A DNA stretch of 64,000 nucleotides from positions 790,375 to 854,374 of the forward strand of contig JAKZAN010000002.1 in assembly GCA_023053545.1 (NCBI GenBank). The letters are read 5' to 3'. Position numbers and translations under genes: made by a program. The DNA comes from Lepidurus packardi (Eukaryota > Arthropoda > Branchiopoda > Notostraca > Triopsidae). Shown here in pieces: positions 17,802-27,198 of this stretch. The notes under the pieces are model-generated. The model was given only the letters and a program-made list of their open reading frames with translations, had not been told where the DNA came from and made no database searches. Each line of letters opens with the position of its first letter. Within the stretch, counting starts at the first letter, position 1.

Positions 17802-20800
17802 TCCTCCCCACCATGAGAATCCGGGGGCTGATTCTCATCACGTAACTCTTCGGATGGTGGATCACGATGGGAGTCTTCAATTTTCTGATCTTCTTTTCTT
17901 CCGCTGATGCTGAGTTCTAGTGGGTGTATCTTTTGAATTGGACGACGCAAAATGTTTCGTTTGGTGCGAATGCTGCAACTGCGGACTAGCTTGTCTCTTC
18001 CTTCGTAAACGTCCTCGATAACTCCCATCTTCCATTGCATGCGGGGTAAGTTGTCTTCGGAGATCAACACAACGTCACCCGGTTTCAACGGGTTTTTGTT
18101 GTGCTTTCGCCATTTCGATACCAAGGTTAACTCCTTCAGGTAATCTTCTTTCCACCGTTTCCACAGATCTTCCAAGATCTTCTCTCTATTTTCTAGGAAC
18201 TCTTTCAAAATATCAGATTGACTCAAAAATTCGGGATCATTCTTAGGTACGGAGTCAGGTAACAAACAATAGGTACTTGAGATTAGAAAGTTGGCTGGTG
18301 ACAAAGGTTTGGGTTCAAATGGATCGTCACTACTAAAGGAAATGGGTCTGGAGTTTACAAAACTTTCTACTTCTTTCAACAAAGTTCTGAGATGTTCTTC
18401 ATTAACAGAGCTGCGCATCAATACTTTTTTCAAAGCAAGTTTTACAGTTTTGACCATCCGCTCGTAAACGCCACCCCACCAGGGTGCTCTTTCAATTATG
18501 AATTTCCATTCAATCTTGTTCACATTCAGGTACGCAATAAATTCTTCATTTGCTCTGAGAGATTCAATTTCGTCCCAGATGCTTTGTAGCTCTTTGTTCA
18601 CCTTCTTGAAAGTCTTGGCGTTGTCTGACCAAATTGTCTTGCAAGGCCCTCTGGTGGCTTGGAATCTTTTCAATGCACACCAGAAAGATTGCGAGTCCAT
18701 GTTGGAGCAGAGTTCTAGGTGTACTGCCCTGATCGTTAGACAAGTAAAAAGGCAAATGTACACCTTCTTCGTTTCTGCGTTGTCCGTAGTGACGTACAGG
18801 GGTCCAGCGAAGTCCAAGCCTGTGACTTCGAACGGGTGATGTCGTGTCACTCTATCTGTAGGAAGTGGAGCCATTTGCTGGTTTAAGGGTTTTGCTAGTA
18901 CTTTCCTGCAGGTCGTGCAGTATTTCACGATGGCCGTACAAATGAATGGGAACGCGTTCACGCCAAAACAAGCTACCCGGAACTGGTAATCTTGAATTTG
19001 ACCGTTCTTGAAAAATACAAAGGACAGGTAAGGTCTATGGCTCTCTTGAATCCGTACCATTAGAAACATTTGTTTGACGTCAGCGCAGATAGCGACGGCG
19101 TGGGATCTAAAGTTCAATAGGATCTTTTGGAGGTTCGGTACAGGGTTGGGTCCAGGTAAGACAATGTCATTCAAGGAGTTCTCGTTAACTCTTTTAGATG
19201 ACCCATCAAAACAAAGTCTATACTTTGTAGTTTCTTTTTCGGGACGGATCACCATGTGATGTGGTAAGTACCGGAATTCTCCCTCTTTTTCTTCATGGGG
19301 AGGTTTTTCTTCTACGTGTCCTTTGTCTATGTGCTCTTGAATAGCCTCTTCATAGGCTTTCTTCAAAACGGGATTCTTAGTCATTCTTTTTTCTTGTTGA
19401 AGCAGACGCTTGACAGCTTCTTCACGGTTATTCTTCAGAATTCGTTTTTCAGGGGGCATAGGGAGTCCAACTTCGTAGTACCCATCTTTAAATTTTAGAG
19501 ATTTTTTGAAAAGCTTCACTGCGAGTTCTTCCTCTTTGCTCAAAGGGTTGTTAATTTCTTGGGGGTTTATTCCGAGAGTTTCCAAGGTCCAAAATTTTTT
19601 CACGTTTTCGTTCAATTCTTGATTTGAGATCGTAACTAAGGAAATCACTTCTCCTGCTGGTTTTCTGGTGTCTACGCCAGATAAAATCCATCCGACTTTA
19701 GATTCAAGAAGAACAGGTGTCCGGGGTGCGTTGATCCTTAGGGTGAGTCCTGTGAAGAATTCCCACTCGTCTTCTGTTCCAACAAGTAGATCCACTGGCA
19801 TCGGTTCCTCCCAAACGTTGTCTGCCAAGTCGACTTCCGATAAATGGATCGTGATGTCTGATTTACTTCCAACTTGTTTGTATTCTGTATGGAAGATGCT
19901 GGGGTCTAAGGGCTTTCTTACTAAGGGGTCGATAATGTGTTTCGTCGAGGTAGCTACAATGTGGATGGCCTCTTCCTCGGGATCTTGGGTGAGAATTTTC
20001 AGTTCGTAGATACCGTTTTCGCCTCGGGTTCTTTTTCCGCCGAAAATCTGGGTTGAAGTTTCTTCGTAATCAAAGGGTTCTAAGAATTCGGCAATCTCGT
20101 CCGTTATCCAATTTCGGTTCGAAGCTGAGTCAAAAAGAATTCGGATTTTCTTTCTTTCTCCTTGAGGATTTTCCAGGCATACTAATGCGGTCCTGAAAAT
20201 GGCTTGCTTCTTTTCGCTGATATATTCGCTCTTTGTCATCAAGGTCGTAGCTTCGGCATTCGCATCTTCTTTCTTTTCTGTTCGATGGAGCAAGGTGTGG
20301 TGCGGTTCGTTGCAAATTCTGCATTTCACGTTTCCTCGTTCGGGGCAGTCTCTCGCCAGATGGCCCTTCTTCAAGCATCCGTAGCATGCTCCGTTGGACT
20401 TCAAGGTCTGGTATCTTTTTATGACCGAAATCTTCTTCCCCTCCTCACACTGGTTCGGGTTGCAGTTACTCTTCTTACAGAATCCACAGGCGCCCTCTTT
20501 GGCTACAACACGGTCTTCTTGAATAGCTGCAAGGGTCGAAGCAGTTGCAGGTGGGATTTTCTTCTTCGGTTCCTTCTTTTCTCCAGATCTTGACATCGCG
20601 AACCCTTCTCTTGCTTCCACTTCGGTTAGGATATGCTGCATAAGAGGCTCCAAGGCAGGCAGCTGCCCGCTCGGATTTTTCCTCTTCCATTCTAAATACA
20701 GCTCTTCGGGAATCTTCGAAAGGAGGTTTGAAACGACTGCAGTGGCATATTGATCTCTGGGGTAATTAAGTGTTTCTAAGGATTGAACGTGGAACTCGAC

Positions 20801-21562
20801 AGACTCGTATAGTTCGCGAAGTTTGGGAATGTCTTGAATTGATACTTCTTCTATTTTCCAGATCGAAGATAAATGTTGTTGAACTATCAAGTCGTCACGG
20901 CCATACTTCTTGACTAGGCGGTCCACTGCTATGGGGTAATTTGCGTCCGTTAACGGCATCCCTCGAATGGTTTTTGACGCGGGCTCTTCAAGGAGGCTCT
21001 TGAGGTAGGTGAACTTCTCGCCTGGCGAAAGGTCGTCGTCTGAATCTATGGCTGATTTGAATGAATCCCAAAATTCTGGCCACTCGTACCAATTTTCTCC
21101 ATTAAACTTCTTTAACGCGATTTTGGGCTTCGAGAAATGATTCTTGTTTCGCCCTGTCAAAGGGAAGGGGAATAAACCGCTTACATTCTGGCTTCTTTCG
21201 GATTCAGTTTTCTTCTCTATTTCCTTAAGAACTGTTTTGGCTTCGTGCTTCAAGTCGAACGTCGATTCACCAAACGTCTCGGCATTCTCGATTTCCTTTT
21301 CCATCTCGTTCAGGTCAATTAGGTCCAATGCCTTTTCGTTGAGAGCTTTTAACGTAGATTCTTGGATTTCCAGTTTTTCTAGTGTCTTCTGAAGTGCCTC
21401 GACGTCTCGGTCATCTTTGTCGAGTTCTTGACGTAAACGGTTTACCAGTTTAGTCACTTGGCCTTTGTAAGCCGCTCTTCTTCTGATCAGCCTATCAAGC
21501 TCCATGCTTGATTCTACTTCAAGCGTCTTGATTCCGGGATTATCTCCTTTTACAGTTGCCAT
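17741..21562 (-). CDS. BEL/Pao gag-pol polyprotein with in-frame RT deletion
   Basis: The ORF has 1273 codons with no stop. Its ATG overlaps the PBS, so there is almost no leader. In order it encodes a capsid-like region (KFNGENWYEWPEFWDSF, near residue 150), Cys-His boxes (CYGCLKKGHLARDC; CRICNEPHH), an aspartic protease (LFDSASNRNWIT, near 475), and the start of RT with one catalytic Asp (ICADVKQMF). Near residue 870 the frame passes straight from RT (FICTAIVK) to the end of the integrase HHCC motif (CTTCRK). The YVDD centre, RNase H and the first part of integrase are gone. The integrase core retains D, D and E in TGLDFAGP, IWSDNAKTF and WWGGVYER. The protein could form particles but could not copy itself. 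Confidence 0.92.
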   Translation of the reverse strand: MATVKGDNPGIKTLEVESSMELDRLIRRRAAYKGQVTKLVNRLRQELDKDDRDVEALQKTLEKLEIQESTLKALNEKALDLIDLNEMEKEIENAETFGESTFDLKHEAKTVLKEIEKKTESERSQNVSGLFPFPLTGRNKNHFSKPKIALKKFNGENWYEWPEFWDSFKSAIDSDDDLSPGEKFTYLKSLLEEPASKTIRGMPLTDANYPIAVDRLVKKYGRDDLIVQQHLSSIWKIEEVSIQDIPKLRELYESVEFHVQSLETLNYPRDQYATAVVSNLLSKIPEELYLEWKRKNPSGQLPALEPLMQHILTEVEAREGFAMSRSGEKKEPKKKIPPATASTLAAIQEDRVVAKEGACGFCKKSNCNPNQCEEGKKISVIKRYQTLKSNGACYGCLKKGHLARDCPERGNVKCRICNEPHHTLLHRTEKKEDANAEATTLMTKSEYISEKKQAIFRTALVCLENPQGERKKIRILFDSASNRNWITDEIAEFLEPFDYEETSTQIFGGKRTRGENGIYELKILTQDPEEEAIHIVATSTKHIIDPLVRKPLDPSIFHTEYKQVGSKSDITIHLSEVDLADNVWEEPMPVDLLVGTEDEWEFFTGLTLRINAPRTPVLLESKVGWILSGVDTRKPAGEVISLVTISNQELNENVKKFWTLETLGINPQEINNPLSKEEELAVKLFKKSLKFKDGYYEVGLPMPPEKRILKNNREEAVKRLLQQEKRMTKNPVLKKAYEEAIQEHIDKGHVEEKPPHEEKEGEFRYLPHHMVIRPEKETTKYRLCFDGSSKRVNENSLNDIVLPGPNPVPNLQKILLNFRSHAVAICADVKQMFLMVRIQESHRPYLSFVFFKNGQIQDYQFRVACFGVNAFPFICTAIVKYCTTCRKVLAKPLNQQMAPLPTDRVTRHHPFEVTGLDFAGPLYVTTDNAETKKVYICLFTCLTIRAVHLELCSNMDSQSFWCALKRFQATRGPCKTIWSDNAKTFKKVNKELQSIWDEIESLRANEEFIAYLNVNKIEWKFIIERAPWWGGVYERMVKTVKLALKKVLMRSSVNEEHLRTLLKEVESFVNSRPISFSSDDPFEPKPLSPANFLISSTYCLLPDSVPKNDPEFLSQSDILKEFLENREKILEDLWKRWKEDYLKELTLVSKWRKHNKNPLKPGDVVLISEDNLPRMQWKMGVIEDVYEGRDKLVRSCSIRTKRNILRRPIQKIHPLELSISGRKEDQKIEDSHRDPPSEELRDENQPPDSHGGEDVGEQYTRRGRKVRIPARYV

Positions 21563-21578
21563 CCGGCCCGGAGGACCA
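21561..21578 (-). other. Primer-binding site of BEL element B
   Basis: It has the same 18 bases as the PBS of element A and directly follows the 5' LTR. It overlaps the gag start codon by two bases. Confidence 0.85.
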
Positions 21579-21814
21579 TTTTATAAGCACAACACAAAGT
21601 ATTAGACTCTTCTTAACTAAGTTGTGAATATATAGTAATGTATACAAAACTCATTTGATGGAGTCGGGTCACGGTCCTTTATTTCCATATACCATACACC
21701 TCTAACCTGCCAATAATAGCAGGAGCCCCGCCCCAGCGCCCCTCTCGGGTACATCAAACATACCTGGCGGGAATTCTAACTTTTCTACCTCTCCTGGTAT
21801 ATTGTTCCCCGACA
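21579..21814 (-). repeat. 5' LTR of BEL element B
   Basis: It is 236 bases long. The outer end is TGTCGGGG at 21814, followed by the target duplication ATGG. Confidence 0.93.
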
Positions 21815-21818
21815 ATGG

Positions 21819-22477
21819 TCGCTCTGTAGCATTGCCCCTATTTTGACTCTCGTCTTGTCGTGAATGTTTGCTGTCGCAAACACTAGGTCAATGGTGGTGA
21901 GCGCCCCCCTTTCAGTTGTGTGCGTACCAACGCCCTTTGGGGAAGCTAGTACTAAGTTTCCCCATTCTTCTAAAAACGATAATAAAATTCTCCCTCTGGA
22001 ATTGTTAAAATTATTTCCGTTCCATAAATTATGGTGTGAATTAAAATCTCCAAACAGTATACACTTTTCATTATGACCGATTTGAGACATATAAAATTCA
22101 GATTCTTGTTTGGTTATTTTTTTCCCTGTTTGCACTTGCAGGTACATGCCCACTAGATAGATGTCTTGTTTCTCCCACTTTGCCTTTACACACCCTACCT
22201 CCAGTACCCCGTTTGTAAAAGGATTCATTGGTAACCAGTCAATTTGCATTCCGCGTTGCACGTAAAATAAAATTCCCCCTCCTTTTTTGTCTGGTCTGTC
22301 TTTTCTATAACAATCGTACCCAGAGATTACAGCCTTCTTCCCTTCTTTCAACATAGTTTCGCAAATAAAAATAATATATGGGGTCTGCTGCATCTCACTA
22401 ATGTATGCACATAAGCCGCTGAGATGCTGAACTATGCTTCGTGCATTCCACACCAAGATTTTTATAAAGCTCCCCAT
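21819..22477 (-). pseudogene. LINE-B ORF2 endonuclease, N-terminal part
   Basis: The ORF starts at an ATG at 22477 (MGSFIKILVWNARS). It shows endonuclease motifs WNARSI, ICETML, LFGDFNSHHNLWNG and TTIDLVFAT, and reaches LQSDH, where the BEL LTR starts. It is a clear paralogue of LINE-A at 13990-15001. The remainder of the domain lies at 17225-17562. Confidence 0.88.
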
Positions 22478-22749
22478 TCAAACAGTATAGTAATTAGGTC
22501 TCCCTCCCTAATGAGCTCTTTTCCCAAACATAGTAACTGCTTGACTTTCTCTTTCCAGCTACTTTCATTTAGGATAATCGCTATAATCTTTCTGATTACC
22601 TTCTGGATTATTGTGCGAATTACCCCTGGTTTTCCCCTTTCCTCGCCGTTGTCATTGTCTGTGTGTCCACTTTCTTTTTCTTTTCCTGACCTACTTGTTT
22701 CTACTTCCTGTGGTCTTTGGCTACCATCCTCCGTCGTAACCTTTTTCAT
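22462..22749 (-). pseudogene. LINE-B ORF1 C-terminal part in shifted frame
   Basis: This frame carries the LINE ORF1 tail (IIQKVIRKIIAIILN...LFEWG), homologous to 14983-15219. It follows the zinc-knuckle ORF with a frame change near 22755. It overlaps the ORF2 start by 16 bases, as in LINE-A. Confidence 0.65.
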
Positions 22750-22757
22750 CCCTGCGG

Positions 22758-23510
22758 CTATCTCCCTGTAAGTGCGTCTGTGTGGGCCTGTACTTGTTTG
22801 CGGTATCTCTTCCGCCGCCGTCTCGACTTCCCGGGTGTTCCTCTCTGTTGTTTTTTATGAGTTTTTGGTTGGCAGGTGTCTTCTTGAAATCCTGGTTTTG
22901 CTTTTTGACCGCCCTCCATTGCCCTTTTAAAAACGGTGCATTTTGTGTCTGCCACTGAGTGATTACCGCGGCAGTTTGCACATGTGGGTGTCATACCCTG
23001 TATCTTCCTCATACAGCTTTCAATTCTATGATCGTCCCCACAAAAACCACATCGCTGCTTGTCCGTACATACTGTACTTACGTGCCCAAACCTCTGGCAT
23101 CTGTAACACCTAATTGGTTTGGGCTTAAATGGAATCACGGGAACTTTGAAGAACCCGATATTGAGGTAACTAGGTAGTTCGTTTCCTTCAAAAGTAATGT
23201 GGTATGCCCCTGTGGCAAACTTTTCGCTCTCTCTGAAACTATATAATGTTCTAACTGAGTACAGTCCCATTATGTTTTGCTCCATTATTTCCTCTCTAGA
23301 TGTACCCCGGATTTTGACTATACCGTGCTGTAGGACTAGGGGCTTAGCCATCCGCATATGCACTTTCCATTGCCCAATACTCTTAATTGCCAATAACTGT
23401 TCCACTATGTCAGGTTGTGATGTAAAGAACAAAAGTTCCCCCCCATTGGTCACTTTTGTGTACACGTCAAAGCCACGCCCCTCTGCTCCACAGTCCAGAT
23501 GATAACGCAC
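22758..23510 (-). CDS. LINE-B ORF1 (RNA-binding, three CCHC knuckles)
   Basis: The 250-codon ORF has an RNA-binding N-terminal region and then three Cys-His knuckles: CYRCQRFGHVSTVC, CGFCGDDHRIESC and CANCRGNHSVADTKC. This is the nucleocapsid-like ORF1 of Jockey/I-type LINEs, which binds the element RNA. A basic tail (RRRRKRYRKQ) ends the frame. The first codon is ambiguous (CGT context near an ATG), and the N-terminus may begin further upstream. Confidence 0.82.
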   Translation of the reverse strand: MRYHLDCGAEGRGFDVYTKVTNGGELLFFTSQPDIVEQLLAIKSIGQWKVHMRMAKPLVLQHGIVKIRGTSREEIMEQNIMGLYSVRTLYSFRESEKFATGAYHITFEGNELPSYLNIGFFKVPVIPFKPKPIRCYRCQRFGHVSTVCTDKQRCGFCGDDHRIESCMRKIQGMTPTCANCRGNHSVADTKCTVFKRAMEGGQKAKPGFQEDTCQPKTHKKQQRGTPGKSRRRRKRYRKQVQAHTDALTGR

Positions 23511-23620
23511 CGGTGCCGCACCTTACCACGTCAACAAGCTATCAATCAAACACAATTATTCTTCCCCTCGTGGTTATAATATAAAAATAACTTTGTGACC
23601 ACAATGCACACCCAACATAT
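23511..23620. other. Short spacer between LINE-B and Ty3-C LTR
   Basis: About 110 bases without a recognised feature. The first part may be the LINE 5' UTR. Confidence 0.4.
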
Positions 23621-23864
23621 TGTGACGTTGTAATTAAGGTGTATTGAATTGACAATAACAACGTCGAGGGGGTTCAACAAATGGTTAAGTATAAGGTGTT
23701 TATTGATCAAAAGATCTAAGCCAACTGCCCTGCTGTCTAAGTTCTACCCCCATGCCAAGTAATCGCGAAGCAAACAGGATAGAGTAGAATCGCACACCAT
23801 CCGGTCTACGTGCAAAGCAACTAGATGTGCAGAAACAGCTAAGCATATTTTTTGCAACGTCACA
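23621..23864 (-). repeat. 3' LTR of Ty3 element C
   Basis: It is 244 bases long, with the perfect terminal inverted repeat TGTGACGTTG...CAACGTCACA. The outer end TGTGACGTTG on the minus strand directly follows the polypurine tract. The matching 5' LTR is not in the window. Confidence 0.8.
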
Positions 23865-23879
23865 TAATCCCCCTCTTAG
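23865..23879 (-). other. Polypurine tract of Ty3 element C
   Basis: The minus strand reads AAGAGGGGGATTA directly before the LTR TG. It would prime plus-strand DNA synthesis. Confidence 0.8.
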
Positions 23880-24002
23880 TCTTGAACGTCCCGTTCAATC
23901 TATCAAATTAACAATTCGGTTACTAATTGAGGATACATACGCTACAAAAATCACATATCAAAAGAAAACACGGCATAACTAATTAAACACAATGCTGCGC
24001 TT

Positions 24003-24278
24003 TCATGGTTCAGCGTCCACTGGCTCCAGCACCTGGTCTTCATGGTTTTTCATGCGACGGTCCAGTTGATCCAACCTCGCCACCAAAGAGCTGAGCCATC
24101 TTCGTAACTTAAAAAACTGCCATAAAGTCAACACTAATGGCACGCCGCACAAGCACAATGTGAAGATCGGGAGTCCGTAAGTTTCCAAATGATTTAGTTT
24201 TGCCGGGAATGGAGGTTCTTCGAAATTTGGCGATCCCCTCTTGACGGCTTCTTGAAATTTTTCCACGAAAGCTTCCAC
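24003..24278 (-). pseudogene. Membrane anchor of F-like envelope in shifted frame
   Basis: The frame holds LPIFTLCLCGVPLVLTLWQF, a transmembrane segment, followed by a basic charged tail of about 40 residues. It belongs to the C-terminus of the envelope at 24194-26092 but lies in another frame. The break falls between about 24200 and 24278. Confidence 0.75.
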
Positions 24279-26092
24279 TGATTGTCTAATCTTTCACTTT
24301 GTTCTTTCAATGCTTTGGCCTCTTTTTTAAATTCCGTGCCCATATCAGGTATTGGGTTTGCCGTGGGGATAATCAAGCGTGAAGTGTTCAGAGTAAGTGC
24401 ATGCATTACTTGTTCTGGCACACGTGAAGCCACATGCATTGCGCTATTGGGTTCGAAACTTGCCGGTATAACGAAAGAGTCTGTATGCATGGAACAAGCT
24501 GATGGCACTTCTAGTATTCCGGTCTCCTTCAACAATAAAGCTTTACTATGCCTAATTCCCGAAGAATAGGGCATCTGGAGACAAGACAGCACCATTTCAG
24601 TGGGTTTGGTTGCCACATACAACCATTTTCTGTTGTCCAGCCAAATTAATACTAAGGGAACAGCCTTCTTTACGGTAACTCGGCATAATTTCTCAATTTT
24701 TTTCCGATTGTCCTTAACGATTGCCATTGCACAGCTATCTACTAACGCCGTCTTGCTGAGAGTATAGCTAGCGGGACAAATTTTCGGTTTCTTTCCGACA
24801 CATGAGTTCAAGTCTGATTCGGTTAGGCTTACCGCAACTTGTCGATCGTTTGACTGGGCCACGTAGGCGGGCAGGCCTTCGATTTCTCTAAAGAAATTCC
24901 CTTCAGAGATCGGTGTTGGTACCGCGAGAACTTTAAACAAGTTGAAACTGAATTGGGACTCGTAGAGAGGAACTTCTATAAAGAGACGCAAGTTATTTTT
25001 ATAGGCTGCTGACGTTACTGTGCAAATCCTATACAAAGTCCACAGATCTGCTGCCCCGGGAGGGCTAGCGATAACCCAACCAAAGGGTAGGTTAGCCTTA
25101 ACTTCGCCTAACAGGACAGTAAAATCTAACGGTGGTACGATCATGGGGGGTAACACCCCCGTTGCCACGGCTGCAAGGCCTACGGTAAAATCTTTAAGAT
25201 AATCCTCCACCCACGTAAAAGCTTCCATTACGGCCCGTACAAGTGTTTCCATTCCCATCTGCAGCGACAAGACATTTTCCACTTCTTTAATAAAAGAGCT
25301 CAACTGGACCGACAACTTGTAGTGGGTCGTTTCAATGGACTCGTAGGCGAGCGCTAATTTTTCAAGAGCCAGCGAATTTTGCTGCGCCATCCAGTACGTG
25401 GAATTCACAAGGGTGGCTTGAGTTTCGATTAGGTGAAAAATTCTCTTATTTTGTATGCCTACAATTTCTAGCTTTTGATTTACCTCTTCTAAATCGTCGT
25501 TTGTTAGAGTACCGAATAGCCATTTTAGCACCTCTCCTCCATCGATTAACCCTCTTTTCTGTCGTCTTGTATTCTGGGAGTTAAAAATCTGTGCCACTGA
25601 GTTTAATCTATACCTAGTCATAACCAAATGTCTGTTTAAAAATGCGATCTCGTTGTCTAGACGTCTATGCGCTACTTTTTCTAGATACTCGATCCCTTTT
25701 AGTTCGGGGTGATAAAGAACCCTTTTTCCTGTGTCGATTGCCTTTTCAATGTAGTCTAACACGCCTTCTGCTGGGTTTAGGCTTATGTCGGTTACAACGA
25801 TCCACTTGGTACTGCTTATGGAAACTTTGCCATTCTCCTTAAAATACACCCCATCGTGCATACGCGGTTCTACATTTCCGGTTGTGGATGTGGCCAATGA
25901 CACAAGAATGATAAGAAGACCAATAAATCGAGATCCCAGAAGTCCTAAAACAAAACAGAAAGAAGTTTTCAAACAAAATCGACTGTCAGTTCTCGTAACG
26001 ATTAGGCTTTTTGGTAACTCGCGACGACCTACGCAGGTGACATGCATCTTGCTCTGTGAGCACCATGTCCTTCCTTTCTTCTGATGTCTCAT
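24194..26092 (-). CDS. Baculovirus F-like envelope protein of a Ty3 (errantivirus-like) element
   Basis: The ORF has 632 codons. A hydrophobic signal segment lies near residues 55-70 (GLLIILVSLATSTTG). Near residue 180 the furin-type site RRQKR precedes GLIDGGEVLKWLFGTL, the fusion-peptide pattern of insect errantivirus and baculovirus F proteins. A helical region follows. In such elements env mediates particle entry and is made from a spliced RNA. The first about 40 residues (with RRSSRVTKKPNRYEN just upstream in another frame) look like the pol tail, so the listed start is probably too early. The anchor is frame-shifted at the C-terminus, so this copy is disabled for membrane retention. Confidence 0.85.
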   Translation of the reverse strand: MRHQKKGRTWCSQSKMHVTCVGRRELPKSLIVTRTDSRFCLKTSFCFVLGLLGSRFIGLLIILVSLATSTTGNVEPRMHDGVYFKENGKVSISSTKWIVVTDISLNPAEGVLDYIEKAIDTGKRVLYHPELKGIEYLEKVAHRRLDNEIAFLNRHLVMTRYRLNSVAQIFNSQNTRRQKRGLIDGGEVLKWLFGTLTNDDLEEVNQKLEIVGIQNKRIFHLIETQATLVNSTYWMAQQNSLALEKLALAYESIETTHYKLSVQLSSFIKEVENVLSLQMGMETLVRAVMEAFTWVEDYLKDFTVGLAAVATGVLPPMIVPPLDFTVLLGEVKANLPFGWVIASPPGAADLWTLYRICTVTSAAYKNNLRLFIEVPLYESQFSFNLFKVLAVPTPISEGNFFREIEGLPAYVAQSNDRQVAVSLTESDLNSCVGKKPKICPASYTLSKTALVDSCAMAIVKDNRKKIEKLCRVTVKKAVPLVLIWLDNRKWLYVATKPTEMVLSCLQMPYSSGIRHSKALLLKETGILEVPSACSMHTDSFVIPASFEPNSAMHVASRVPEQVMHALTLNTSRLIIPTANPIPDMGTEFKKEAKALKEQSERLDNQWKLSWKNFKKPSRGDRQISKNLHSRQN

Positions 26093-26129
26093 CTACGTTC
26101 ACCCCCCTATGTTGCTCAAGGAGTCCTGG

Positions 26130-26254
26130 AGTTCCGTGACTCCCTCCTATGTTCCTTGTTACCCCCACATCCTCTTGAAACCGAGAAAATCGTGTTAATC
26201 CCTTTACATTGGAAGATACCCCCAGTTACCATACGGTGAAACCTTTATACTGTG
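26130..26254. mobile_element. Solo end of P-type transposon (truncated)
   Basis: About 125 bases match the right end of the P element at 29680-29802, ending in CCTTTATACTGTG at 26254. The flanking eight bases are ATTAGTGC; no partner end is present. It lies between env and integrase of Ty3-C and has truncated the integrase. Confidence 0.8.
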
Positions 26255-26299
26255 ATTAGTGCCATCTATGGTTCTTTCGAATCAATAAGCTAAGGCCGT

Positions 26300-27130
26300 T
26301 ACACTGCGGGTGATAGGCAGTGGTCATGGCATGGTTTGTCTGCATCTCTTTAAGCACTGTTTCTGTAAACGCAGAGGTAAAACAAGCCCCTCGATCACTA
26401 AGTAATACTTCCGGAGCTCCGTGCCTAAGTACGATTTGCCGTACAAAAAACCTAGCCACCTCTTCCGCTGACGCCGCGGGAACGGCTTTTGTTTCAGCCC
26501 ATTTTGTAAAAAGGTCAATGGCTACTATAATGTGTCGATTACCCTGGTTTGTTGCTGGAAAGCTACCTAGTAGATCTATTCCTACCTTCTGAAAAGGTCT
26601 CTCTGTCTCTATTGGTATCATGAGGCCCTTGGTTTTAGATTTTTCGGCCTTTCGCATTTGACAGTCTTGGCATGACAACACATAGTTCTTAACTTGTGAA
26701 AACATTTTTGGCCAGTATAATCGCCTGATAAATCGGCGATAATAGGAACACAAGCTTGAGAAACTGCGAACCGCGGTTAAATCTTTCGGCTTAGGAAATT
26801 CCCTAACTGCTTTAACTTTGTCTTCATCGACCCTAATGCCCTCTCTGTCCACAATGTGACCAAGGACTTTAACTGAAGCACAGGCGAATCTACATTTGTT
26901 CGGCTTAAGTCGTAAGTTAGCCTGCTTTAATCTGACAAACACAGAGTCTAAATCCTGCAAGTGTTGTTCGAAAGTTGGCGAGAAAATTAGAATGTCGTCG
27001 AGATAGACAAGACAACTTTAACACTTGATTCCTGACAGAACCACGTCCATCATTCTCTGGAATGCTGCAGGGGCATTACTTAAGACAAAAGGCAAAACCC
27101 CCAAAACAAATATAACCTTTCAAAAATAAC
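26300..27130 (-). pseudogene. Ty3 element C pol: RT end fused to integrase
   Basis: The RT part shows FVLSNAPAAFQRMMD, then YLDDILIF (catalytic DD), LGHIVDREGI and YYRRFIRR. A TAA stop interrupts it just before YLDD (near 27018). The frame then passes directly to integrase (YWPKMFSQVKNYVLSCQDCQMRK, the HHCC motif), so RNase H is deleted in frame. The integrase Asp residues are in VGIDLLGSF and LLSDRGACF. The ORF stops at TAYHPQCNG, before the catalytic Glu, at the P-element end. Confidence 0.85.
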
Positions 27131-27198
27131 AGAAAACCGTATCACTAAACCAACAGCTGTTCGCGATTGCCTGGTCACAACTAACTCTTAATTAGCAC

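Larger units (their letters stand above)
17567..21814 (-). mobile_element. BEL/Pao element B with two LTRs and 4-bp target duplication
   Basis: The element has LTRs of 235 bases (17567-17801) and 236 bases (21579-21814) that differ by one missing base in the part I compared. It begins TGTCGGGG and ends TTATAAAA on the minus strand. ATGG flanks both sides (17563-17566 and 21815-21818). It carries a PBS and a single gag-pol ORF with an internal deletion. Near-identical LTRs point to a recent insertion. It interrupts the endonuclease of LINE-B right after the SDH motif. Confidence 0.95.
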
